Source: Rhodospirillales bacterium (GTDB lineage: Bacteria > Pseudomonadota > Alphaproteobacteria > Acetobacterales > Acetobacteraceae). Taken from it: 5,929 nt of DNA. The notes under the pieces are model-generated. The model searched no databases, had not been told where the DNA came from, and saw nothing but the letters and a program-made list of their open reading frames with translations. The stretch spans positions 1 through 5,929 of the forward strand of contig JANXXW010000337.1 of the NCBI GenBank assembly GCA_025350425.1, written 5' to 3'. This document shows positions 1 through 5,367 of this stretch, one piece after another. The position numbers and the translations under genes were made by a program. Positions within the stretch are counted from its first letter, which is position 1, and each line of letters begins with the position of its first letter.

Positions 1-318
1 ATCGACCTCAACATCCTGGAGCCGATGTTGAACGGGTATCGGTATGGCGAGGGGCTGACGTTCTTCGAGAACCGGGTGCGGTGCATCCCGCAGGCATCCG
101 AGGATTTGAAGGCGATTGGGCGGGAATGGTTGGTTTGGCTGGATGGGGAGATGGCGGGGAAGATTTGGGTTTGCGGGGAGCGGTATAGCTTCGCGGATCT
201 GGTGTTGTTCGTGTTCCTCGAATTCTTGGGGAAGGTTGGGCAGAAAATGGACCCGGCTTTGGGGAATTTGGCGGGGTGGAACGGTCGGATGCGGGGCCGG
301 TTGGTTTTTACCAAGTAA
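1..318 (+). CDS. Glutathione S-transferase family protein, C-terminal part (5' end outside window)
   Basis: The reading frame is open from base 1 to a TAA at 316-318 and gives 105 residues, roughly the all-helical C-terminal domain of a cytosolic GST. The thioredoxin-fold N-terminal domain, which binds glutathione, would lie upstream of the window. Support comes from the helical pattern and the segment GERYSFADLVLFVFLEF at residues 59-75, where S63 and D66 match the Ser-x-x-Asp N-capping box of the GST core helix. A shorter ORF starting at the internal ATG at 25 is only part of this frame. The tail (RMRGRLVFTK) is not the usual Arg-Pro-rich GST ending. Codon use is odd for the window: glycine is mostly GGG and leucine often TTG, unlike groES or nrdA. 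The family is fairly clear, but the substrate is unknown and could be a xenobiotic, a maleylacetoacetate-type compound or none. Confidence 0.78.
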   Translation: MDLNILEPMLNGYRYGEGLTFFENRVRCIPQASEDLKAIGREWLVWLDGEMAGKIWVCGERYSFADLVLFVFLEFLGKVGQKMDPALGNLAGWNGRMRGRLVFTK

Positions 319-339
319 CCAACAACGCGATTTGGTTAC
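300..339 (+). repeat. Triple TTGGTT/AACCAA repeat forming two mutually exclusive hairpins at the GST stop codon
   Basis: TTGGTT (301-306), AACCAA (317-322) and TTGGTT (332-337) lie in a row. Bases 300-306 can pair with 317-323 in a perfect 7-bp stem. Alternatively 315-322 pairs with 332-339 in a perfect 8-bp stem with a 9-nt loop; the two stems share the middle arm, and the TAA stop sits inside it. No T-run follows, so this is not a standard intrinsic terminator. It may end or protect the GST mRNA, but that is inference. Confidence 0.4.
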
Positions 340-669
340 GATGAATGCACCTTATCCACCTGCTTTAGTCTGCATATATTGTGGGCGGACGCGGATATTT
401 GCCCGAGGTTAAGGTCTACCCCCACACTTTGCCATCGTCGGCGAGCCAGATTTCCATACCCAGAACCGGGCATTTCGCCGGGCTGATGTCCAAGCCGGCT
501 TGGGTCTGAAGGGAGTCTGGTCGGAGATCGTTGGTATTCATCATCGCAACCATGATGGGATGTGGCTCGCGGACGGAACGGGCGTGCTGGAAAGAGATCC
601 ATTCGCAGTTTCTCGCCCGCCGGCAGCCTGCTAGTTCCATCGACATGAGCGATCTGGACGCCCCCGCAG
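319..669. other. Intergenic region between GST and tag, no convincing gene
   Basis: These 351 bases lie between two convergent genes, the GST on + and tag on -. Bases 345-400 are more AT-rich than the surroundings. Several frames stay open on both strands for 75-100 codons, but none shows a recognisable family, a good ribosome binding site and codon bias together. I see no tRNA, rRNA, CRISPR or T-run terminator. The region probably holds the transcript ends of both genes, and possibly the remains of a decayed gene. Confidence 0.5.
416..646 (-). CDS. Doubtful small hypothetical protein downstream of tag
   Basis: From an ATG at 644-646 this frame gives 76 residues ending at a TAG at 416-418; it stays open further upstream into tag, to another ATG at 724. 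The C-terminal part (for example CPVLGMEIWLADDGKVWG) reads like plausible protein, and it would be the fourth gene of the operon. Against it, the upstream sequence has only a G-rich stretch rather than a clear Shine-Dalgarno site, third-position GC is lower than in the neighbours, no family is recognised, and the opposite strand is also open here. It is listed only so that it can be checked; it is more likely a chance ORF or a gene remnant. Confidence 0.18.
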   Translation of the reverse strand: MSMELAGCRRARNCEWISFQHARSVREPHPIMVAMMNTNDLRPDSLQTQAGLDISPAKCPVLGMEIWLADDGKVWG

Positions 670-1197
670 CTATACGCATTGCCACGGCGGTCGAAGCTCC
701 GCCAATTGCGCGCTCACCGGGCAATCCGCCGCGTGCGCTCCCGGCAGATAGCCGAGGCTCATCAGAAACTCCCCCACGATCTCACCGCCGGTGAACAGGA
801 AATTCGCCTTGAAAAGCTTGATCCAGGCTGGCTTGTCGCGCGGGTTGTGCGCGTCGAGCCAGGCGGAGAAACCGCCGGCGGTGGCGCGCAAAGCACGCAC
901 GCGGCGGGCGTTCTCGATGATGGCGGCGACCTTGAGGCGGTTGCGGATGATGGCGGGGTCGGCGAGCAATGGCGCCTCCTCCATGGCGGCGACGGCGTCC
1001 ACGTCGAAGCCTGCGAAGGCGCGTTGCATGCCGGGACGGCGCTTGAGGATGAGTTCCCAGGATAGGCCGGCCTGCATGATCTCGAGACACAGGCGCTCAA
1101 ACAAAATCGTCTCGTCAGTCTGTGGGAAGCCGTATTCGGTGTCATGGTACTGGGCGTGGACGGGGTGGCCGGGGGCCGTGCGGCAATAGGCGCTCAT
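670..1197 (-). CDS. tag: DNA-3-methyladenine glycosylase I
   Basis: This 175-residue protein is a base-excision repair enzyme that removes 3-methyladenine from alkylated DNA, leaving an abasic site. It matches E. coli Tag (187 aa) over nearly its whole length. The zinc-snap ligands are all present: C5, H18 (in YHDTEYG), H155 and C159 (in HAADC), the last pair with the same four-residue spacing as in E. coli. The key acid is E39 in CLEIMQAGLSW, equivalent to E. coli E38, followed by the conserved W47. The helix-hairpin-helix core follows, with IIRNRLKVAAIIENARRV around residues 83-100. Its ATG (1195-1197) overlaps the TGA of the upstream crotonase gene as ATGA, indicating translational coupling. 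It would therefore be co-transcribed with nrdA, a sensible pairing of dNTP supply with repair. Nothing is truncated. Confidence 0.96.
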   Translation of the reverse strand: MSAYCRTAPGHPVHAQYHDTEYGFPQTDETILFERLCLEIMQAGLSWELILKRRPGMQRAFAGFDVDAVAAMEEAPLLADPAIIRNRLKVAAIIENARRVRALRATAGGFSAWLDAHNPRDKPAWIKLFKANFLFTGGEIVGEFLMSLGYLPGAHAADCPVSAQLAELRPPWQCV

Positions 1198-2009
1198 CTT
1201 CCCTTGAACACGGGACTACGCTTTTCCATGAAGGCGCGGCGGCCCTCGATGTAGTCCTCGCTTTCGAAGCAGCCGCGTACCAGGCTGTCCGCGCGGGCAC
1301 GCTCGGTTTGGGCGGAGCCGCGATTGAGTTCCTCGACCGTAACCTTCAGCGCGTGCATGGTCATCGGGGCGTTGGCGGCGATGGTTTCGCAATAGGCCGC
1401 GACGTAGGCTTCCAGTTCGGCGGCGGGCAGCACGCGGTTCACCAGTCCCATGCCGAGCGCCTCGGCGGCGGTGAAGTGGCGCGCGGTGTAGAAGATTTCC
1501 CTGGTGTGGCTGGGGCCGACCAGCGCCATCAGCTTGGCGACTCCGTCCATGCCGTAGCCAAGGCCCAACCGCGCGGCGGGAACGCCGAAGCGCGACGTGT
1601 CGGAGGCGATGCGGAGATCGCACGACACGGCGATACCGACGCCGCCGCCAATGCACCAGCCGTCGATCATGGCGATGGTAGGTTTCGGGCAAGTTTCCAG
1701 CCGCTTGGTGGCATCGTCGGAAATCGCGTCGTAAAGCGCCACGGCCTCAGCGGAAGCGCGCTTCTCCTCGAACTGGGAGATGTCGGCGCCGGAGACGAAC
1801 GCGCGTCCACCGGCGCCGCGCAGCACGACCACGCGCACGGTGGGATCTGCCTCAAAGCGATCGAGGATGATGGGGATCGCCGCCCACATCTCCTGGCTGA
1901 CGGCGTTGCGGCGATCCGGGTTGTTGAACACCATCCAGCCAACCGCACCCTCGATCCAGGCGAGCATGCGGTCGGTGGGAAGTTCGATTTTTACTGACAG
2001 GCGAGACAC
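1194..2009 (-). CDS. Crotonase-fold (enoyl-CoA hydratase/isomerase family) protein lacking both classical catalytic Glu
   Basis: The 271-residue protein has the full crotonase fold. The oxyanion-hole elements are visible: the SGAD segment at 73-76 and the GGG at 121-123 in CIGGGVGIAVSCD. Aligned without gaps to rat mitochondrial enoyl-CoA hydratase, the catalytic Glu144 falls on G125 and Glu164 on A145 (FGVPAARLGLGYG, 141-153). It should thus bind an acyl-CoA thioester but is unlikely to hydrate enoyl-CoA by the usual mechanism. Related bacterial proteins with the PAARLGLGYG motif, usually annotated as enoyl-CoA hydratase, share this lack. The start is uncertain: GTG at 2007-2009 overlaps the nrdA 3' end by 19 bp with GAGGA directly adjoining it, while an ATG at 1965-1967 would drop 14 residues. 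The end overlaps tag by four bases. Its substrate and its reason for being in a DNA-metabolism operon are unknown. Confidence 0.93.
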   Translation of the reverse strand: MSRLSVKIELPTDRMLAWIEGAVGWMVFNNPDRRNAVSQEMWAAIPIILDRFEADPTVRVVVLRGAGGRAFVSGADISQFEEKRASAEAVALYDAISDDATKRLETCPKPTIAMIDGWCIGGGVGIAVSCDLRIASDTSRFGVPAARLGLGYGMDGVAKLMALVGPSHTREIFYTARHFTAAEALGMGLVNRVLPAAELEAYVAAYCETIAANAPMTMHALKVTVEELNRGSAQTERARADSLVRGCFESEDYIEGRRAFMEKRSPVFKGR

Positions 2010-3865
2010 TCCTCGTAATTGTTGCTGCCCGCCGTGAGCGCCACTGCGGGAACCGACATGTCTTCGGCCATCATGAACTCGACGGGACGGACCGCCTTCT
2101 CGCTAACGGTATCGGCGCGTTGAATCGACAGGCTGCGGCAATAATACAACGATTTCACGCCACGTTTCCAGGCCATGTAGTGATAGGCGTGGAGGTCGCG
2201 CTTGTTGACGTTTGCGGGCACGAAGATGTTGACCGACTGGCTCTGACACACAAACGGCGTGCGGTCGGCAGCGTGCTCGATGATCCAGCGCTGGTCGAGT
2301 TCGAACGCGGTCTTAAACACGTCGCGCTCGTTCTCGGTGAGGAAGTCGAGATGAATGACGCTGCCCTTGTTGAGCGTGATGGAGGACCAGATTTCCTCGT
2401 TGTCCTTCCCCCTCTCCTCCAGCAGTTGCTTGAGGTGGCGATTGCGCACGGTGAAGCTGCCTGCGAGGGTTTTTTGCAGGAACACGTTGGCGGAAATCGG
2501 CTCTATGCCGGGCGAGGAGTTGCCGGCGATTACCGAAATCGAGGCGGTTGGCGCGATCGCCATCTTGTTGGAGAACCGCTCCATGATGCCGAAATCGGCA
2601 GCATCGGGACATGCGCCGCGCTCCTCGGCCAGCAACCGGCTCGCGGCGTCCGCCTGGATGCGGAGATACGAGAACATGCGCTTGTTCCATACCTTTGCGA
2701 TCACGCTCTCGAACGGCACCATCTGCGATTGCAGGAAGCTGTGGAACCCCATGACCCCGAGACCGACGGAGCGTTCGCGCATGGCGGCGTAGCGGGCGCG
2801 CTCCATGCCCGCCGGCGCGCGATCGATGAAGTCCTGCAGAACGTTGTCTAGGAAACGCATGATGTCTTCGATAAAGAGCGGATGGTCCTTCCACTCCATC
2901 CAGGTCTCGACGTTGACCGACGACAGGCAGCACACCGCGGTACGCTGGTTGCCGAGATGGTCGAGGCCGGTCGGCAGCGTGATCTCGCTGCATAGGTTGG
3001 AAGTCTTGACCTCAAGTCCCGCGAGTTTGTGGTGCTCGGGCAGGGCGCGGTTCACGTGGTCGCTGAAGATCAGATACGGCTCGCCGGTCTCGATCCGCGC
3101 GGTCAGGATGCGGACCCACAGCGCACGGGCGCCGATGCGGCGGATCACGGTGTGCTCCTTGGGCGAGCACAGCGCCCATTCCTCGTCGGCCTCGACCGCG
3201 CGCATGAACGCGTCGGGGATCAGGATGCCGTGGTGCAGGTTGGGCGCCTTGCGATTCGGGTCGCCGCCGGTCGGGCGCCGGATCTCGATGAATTCCTCGA
3301 TCTCGGGGTGCGACACCGGGAGATATACCGCCGCCGAGCCGCGCCGCAGGCTGCCCTGGCTGATAGCCAGCGTCAGGCTGTCCATCACGCGGATGAAGGG
3401 AATGACGCCCGAGGTCTTGCCGTTGAGGCCGACCTTCTCGCCGATCGAGCGGAGGTTGCCCCAGTAGCTGCCGATGCCGCCGCCCTTGGACGCCAGCCAC
3501 ACGTTTTCATTCCAGAGGTCGACGATGCCGTCCAGGCTATCCGAGGCCTCGTTCAGGAAGCACGAGATCGGCAGGCCACGCGTTGTGCCGCCGTTGGACA
3601 ATATGGGGGTCGCGGGCATGAACCAGAGCTGACTGATATAGTCGTAGATGCGCTGGGCATGGCCCTGGTCGTCGCCGTAGAAGCTGGCGACGCGGGCGAA
3701 CAGGTCCTGGTAGCTCTCGCCGGGCAGGAGGTAGCGGTCGTCGAGCGTGGCGCGGCCGAAATCGGTCAGCAGCTTATCGCGCGCCCGGTTCACACGAACC
3801 TGGTGGCGCCCTTGCATCTGGACAACGTCAAGCACTGCGGAGTCGCCTAGATCAGCCATCTTCAT
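1991..3865 (-). CDS. nrdA: Ribonucleoside-diphosphate reductase class I, alpha (large) subunit, without ATP-cone
   Basis: NrdA reduces ribonucleoside diphosphates to deoxyribonucleotides, using a radical passed from the NrdB subunit. In these 624 residues the active site is complete: C102 (PISC) and C312 (AVCCLS) form the redox pair, N290/C292/E294 (NLCSE) hold the thiyl-radical cysteine and its partners, and Y574-Y575 (SLYYC) are the radical-transfer tyrosines. The phosphate-binding loop is at about 439-456 (PTASISVIAGNSSPGIEP). The tail ends in C620-x2-C623, the shuttle pair reduced by thioredoxin or glutaredoxin. E. coli NrdA has 761 residues. The shortfall is largely at the N-terminus, where only about 40 residues precede the catalytic domain, so the allosteric ATP-cone is missing. 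The ATG at 3865 has AGGA seven bases upstream; a second ATG at 3859 is also possible. No nrdB lies in the window. It is the first gene of the operon with the crotonase and tag. Confidence 0.97.
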   Translation of the reverse strand: MKMADLGDSAVLDVVQMQGRHQVRVNRARDKLLTDFGRATLDDRYLLPGESYQDLFARVASFYGDDQGHAQRIYDYISQLWFMPATPILSNGGTTRGLPISCFLNEASDSLDGIVDLWNENVWLASKGGGIGSYWGNLRSIGEKVGLNGKTSGVIPFIRVMDSLTLAISQGSLRRGSAAVYLPVSHPEIEEFIEIRRPTGGDPNRKAPNLHHGILIPDAFMRAVEADEEWALCSPKEHTVIRRIGARALWVRILTARIETGEPYLIFSDHVNRALPEHHKLAGLEVKTSNLCSEITLPTGLDHLGNQRTAVCCLSSVNVETWMEWKDHPLFIEDIMRFLDNVLQDFIDRAPAGMERARYAAMRERSVGLGVMGFHSFLQSQMVPFESVIAKVWNKRMFSYLRIQADAASRLLAEERGACPDAADFGIMERFSNKMAIAPTASISVIAGNSSPGIEPISANVFLQKTLAGSFTVRNRHLKQLLEERGKDNEEIWSSITLNKGSVIHLDFLTENERDVFKTAFELDQRWIIEHAADRTPFVCQSQSVNIFVPANVNKRDLHAYHYMAWKRGVKSLYYCRSLSIQRADTVSEKAVRPVEFMMAEDMSVPAVALTAGSNNYEECLACQ

Positions 3866-3898
3866 CGCCTCATCCTACCAAAGCCCAGAGAGGGCACA

Positions 3899-3914
3899 TA
3901 ACCATATATAGTCA
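3899..3914 (-). promoter_or_regulatory. NrdR-like box 1 (proximal to nrdA)
   Basis: The 16-mer with core CCATATATAG (3902-3911) matches the known NrdR consensus ACACWATATATWGTGT at 11 of 16 positions and at 9 of the 10 core positions. It lies 34 bp upstream of the nrdA ATG. NrdR is the ATP/dATP-sensing repressor of ribonucleotide reductase genes and binds paired boxes. The partner box is 31 bp away, about three helical turns, which is the spacing expected of a true NrdR operator. Confidence 0.65.
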
Positions 3915-3929
3915 GTTCTGACACACGAA

Positions 3930-3945
3930 ACACATAATATGGATT
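3930..3945 (-). promoter_or_regulatory. NrdR-like box 2 (distal)
   Basis: The 16-mer starts ACACATAATATGG and also matches 11 of 16 positions of the NrdR consensus, with a weaker core than box 1. Its core begins 31 bp from that of box 1, so both would face the same side of the helix. It covers the predicted -10 element of the nrdA promoter, so NrdR bound here would block RNA polymerase. Confidence 0.58.
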
Positions 3946-3963
3946 AGTGAGGCAAGTGAACAA
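3934..3963 (-). promoter_or_regulatory. Predicted sigma70-type promoter of nrdA
   Basis: On the minus strand TTGTTC (3958-3963) is followed after 18 bp by TATTAT (3934-3939), five of six matches to the -10 consensus; the -35 is weak, with three of six. The start would fall near 3927, giving a leader of about 60 nt. The -10 lies inside NrdR-like box 2 and the LexA-like box is just upstream of the -35. An alternative -10 (TATATA) lies in box 1 but has no good -35. Confidence 0.4.
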
Positions 3964-3975
3964 CACGTGTTCTGA

Positions 3976-3990
3976 GAACGTAAAGTGAAC
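3976..3990 (-). promoter_or_regulatory. LexA-like SOS box, alphaproteobacterial direct-repeat type
   Basis: GAACGTAAAGTGAAC is an exact GAAC-N7-GAAC; read with nrdA it is GTTC-N7-GTTC, the established LexA operator of many Alphaproteobacteria. Two more half-sites lie beside it: GAAC at 3958-3961 and GTTC at 3969-3972, also 11 bp apart start to start. It lies about 110-125 bp upstream of the nrdA start codon and just upstream of the predicted -35. An exact match on either strand in a 340-bp region is expected by chance about once in a hundred such regions. Repression by LexA from this position is inference. Confidence 0.55.
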
Positions 3991-4038
3991 ATAAACGCAT
4001 GGTCACGAGACATGCAACAGGGTACTCGCTCGCTGAAC

Positions 4039-4158
4039 GTCATCGTTGCGAGGAGCTTTCGCAATGCGGGGAGCCACTTTGGCGACGCGGCGATGCACGG
4101 TGTCACCGAGTCGTTCTCCCAGCTTGCCGTGAGACGAAGCCACGTCTCGCAATGATGG
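4039..4158. repeat. Degenerate palindromic interspersed repeat (CATCGTTGCGAGG family)
   Basis: The ends are imperfect inverted repeats: CATCGTTGCGAGG at 4041-4053, and CATCATTGCGAGA read on the minus strand from 4157 to 4145, 11 of 13 identical. Inside the left arm, TTGCGA (4046-4051) and TCGCAA (4059-4064) form a perfect stem, extendable to 8 bp with one G-T pair. The arms resemble the dispersed CGTCATTGCGAGGAGC...GACGAAGCAATCC palindromes found between genes in several Alphaproteobacteria; this comparison is from memory. No transposase is encoded, so this would be a non-autonomous REP- or MITE-like element. It lies at the 3' end of the oxygenase gene and could act in transcript ending. Confidence 0.5.
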
Positions 4159-4207
4159 AACTGGGGCTGTCTGGTGGGATGCCGACTTGTCTGAAGGCCG
4201 CCTGCGT

Positions 4208-5269
4208 TCAGCCGGATATGGGCAACGTGACTTCGCCGGCGCCATCGAAGGCCGAGACGTCGGCGCGGGCATGCCATGTCTGACGCCTTATCTTCCATGT
4301 GTCGAGCCAGTCGCTCAGGCACCACATCGCGGGCGCGCGGCGGCGGCCGATGGCGTCGATGCTCCAGAGGTCGAGCCCGATCCAGGGCAGGAAGGGGTTG
4401 CGGCGGCCATAGGCCCATACCTCGACCCGCATAGAGGGTACTCGGCTCGGACCACGGGCGTGGAAACCGAAAGTGTCGGCGACGATTAACGTGTTAGCGG
4501 GAACTGCGAAGGTGCGCGGCGGCGGTAGGCCAAGCTCGGCCAGCGCCGAGTCGGGGACGCGGAAAGAGCCGCGCCGGGTGAGCCGGTCTTCGGCGGTGGC
4601 GGCTCCGATGCTGGTCTGCCGCTCCCATTCCAGCCGGCCGGGGGTGAGGCAGTGCGAGCCGGGGACATAAACGAACGGGCCGGCATCCTCTGCGACGTCG
4701 GTAAGGAACAGCCACGCCTTTACCGAGGGGTGAAAGGTGTCAGCGTGCAGGGCGGTTTGCGGGTCCGCAGGTCCGGGATGCACCTTGCTCAATACAGTCT
4801 GGATGTAAGTGACTGGCTCCGCGTCGTAGCTGCCGACGTAGCGCACGAGGTTGCGCCAGCCGCTCATGTCGAGCAGCGCGGCAGCGGCGGGGATACGGGT
4901 CAGCGTCGCGGGGTCCAGGGCGATGCGACGGGTGATGGTGTCCCCTTGCAAAATCTCGCGCGCGGGGCCGCGACAGGCGCGGGCTTGGTCGCGAAGGGCG
5001 CGGAAATGCTCAGGCGGCAGGAAATCCCGTATCTCGACGAAGCCGTCGCGGTCGAACGCGGCGCGGTGTTCGGCGGACAGGCGCGGCGCGAGCGTGGCCC
5101 GGCGCCGCGAGGCAAGGCCATGGGCCAAGCGGAGCCGCCCGACATGCAGCCCATGCACATTCAGCGCGGGGCTGCCGAGGATTGGGTTGTCCCCGAATGA
5201 TTTGGCGCCGGTGAGCAACTGGGCGGCCCACACGGGAGCCATGGCTGTGTTGCGTATGGAGATACGCAT
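4208..5269 (-). CDS. Phytanoyl-CoA dioxygenase (PhyH) family Fe(II)/2-oxoglutarate oxygenase
   Basis: The protein has 353 residues from the chosen ATG (5267-5269). The double-stranded beta-helix core carries the iron triad H175-x-D177 (in LHADTFH) and H270 (in FGFHARG). R281 follows H270 by 11 residues, as H264 and R275 do in human PHYH, and should bind 2-oxoglutarate. The family hydroxylates diverse substrates while decarboxylating 2-oxoglutarate; the substrate here cannot be told, and phytanoyl-CoA itself is not implied. The N-terminal 65 residues precede the core, show no clear signal peptide and may be specific to a subfamily. An in-frame GTG at 5300-5302 would add 11 residues but lies inside the CIRCE operator, whereas the ATG has GGGGTG about seven bases upstream. 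It is divergent from groES across 98 bp. No partner gene lies downstream, so it appears to be monocistronic. Confidence 0.9.
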   Translation of the reverse strand: MRISIRNTAMAPVWAAQLLTGAKSFGDNPILGSPALNVHGLHVGRLRLAHGLASRRRATLAPRLSAEHRAAFDRDGFVEIRDFLPPEHFRALRDQARACRGPAREILQGDTITRRIALDPATLTRIPAAAALLDMSGWRNLVRYVGSYDAEPVTYIQTVLSKVHPGPADPQTALHADTFHPSVKAWLFLTDVAEDAGPFVYVPGSHCLTPGRLEWERQTSIGAATAEDRLTRRGSFRVPDSALAELGLPPPRTFAVPANTLIVADTFGFHARGPSRVPSMRVEVWAYGRRNPFLPWIGLDLWSIDAIGRRRAPAMWCLSDWLDTWKIRRQTWHARADVSAFDGAGEVTLPISG

Positions 5270-5295
5270 TTGGCTACACCCCGATCGAAGTTTGC

Positions 5296-5322
5296 TTGGC
5301 ACTCAGAGAGATTGAGTGCTAA
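5296..5322 (+). promoter_or_regulatory. CIRCE operator (HrcA binding site)
   Basis: TTGGCACTC, a 9-bp spacer (AGAGAGATT) and GAGTGCTAA match the CIRCE consensus TTAGCACTC-N9-GAGTGCTAA with one mismatch (G for A at 5298). HrcA binds CIRCE and represses groESL until heat stress titrates GroEL away from it. It ends 45 bp before the groES ATG and begins 26 bp beyond the start of the divergent oxygenase gene, so it sits between both genes. Confidence 0.95.
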
Positions 5323-5324
5323 CA
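5296..5324 (+). promoter_or_regulatory. Possible groESL promoter overlapping CIRCE
   Basis: TTGGCA (5296-5301, five of six to TTGACA) is followed after 17 bp by CTAACA (5319-5324), a poor -10. Both lie within or at the edge of CIRCE, as is common for HrcA-controlled promoters. A better -10 sequence, TATTAT at 5340-5345, has no matching -35 at normal spacing. A heat-shock sigma32 promoter cannot be excluded. The true start site is uncertain. Confidence 0.35.
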
Positions 5325-5356
5325 GGCGCCCACGGGCAGTATTATAGGCCCGAACT

Positions 5357-5362
5357 GGAGAG
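5357..5362 (+). promoter_or_regulatory. groES ribosome binding site
   Basis: GGAGAG lies five bases before the groES ATG at 5368. It settles the start against an out-of-frame ATG at 5364-5366, which is too close to the site and opens no long frame. Confidence 0.75.
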
Positions 5363-5367
5363 AATGC

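Larger units (their letters stand above)
3866..4207. other. nrdA upstream regulatory region and PhyH 3' flank
   Basis: These 342 bases hold no convincing gene. The half next to nrdA (3890-3995) is AT-rich and contains the NrdR-like boxes, a promoter and the LexA-like box. The half next to the oxygenase gene (4039-4158) is a degenerate palindromic repeat that may include its transcript end. Open frames across this region have no recognisable product and are crossed by these elements. Confidence 0.7.

Noticed and set aside
352..360. TTATCCACC, 8 of 9 bases of a DnaA box
   Set aside because: A single near match with no cluster and no origin-type neighbours is expected by chance.
341..412. Tiny + strand ORF of 23 codons with a C-x2-C pair
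   Set aside because: It lacks a ribosome binding site and is too short to judge; the cysteines may be chance.
600..669. Possible intrinsic terminator after tag
   Set aside because: GC-rich stretches are present on the minus strand, but I find no stable hairpin followed by a T-run.
1122..1997. 291-codon open frame on the + strand opposite the crotonase gene
   Set aside because: It is the mirror of a well-supported gene; such antisense frames are common in high-GC DNA, and its translation is a Gly/His/Asp-rich string with no recognisable domain.
2120..3850. Long + strand open frames opposite nrdA (243, 220 and 273 codons)
   Set aside because: They lie wholly within nrdA, whose active-site residues are all intact, and their translations match no family.
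3999..4283. 94-codon + strand frame upstream of nrdA
   Set aside because: It runs through the palindromic repeat and into the 3' end of the oxygenase gene, has no ribosome site and no recognisable product.
5300..5302. Upstream GTG as start of the PhyH-family gene
   Set aside because: It lies inside the CIRCE operator and lacks a Shine-Dalgarno site; the ATG at 5269 has a better one and begins the likely conserved MRISIRNTAMAPVW segment.
4208..5315. Open frames on both strands within the oxygenase gene
   Set aside because: They are shadows of the PhyH-family gene, which has a complete iron and 2-oxoglutarate binding set.
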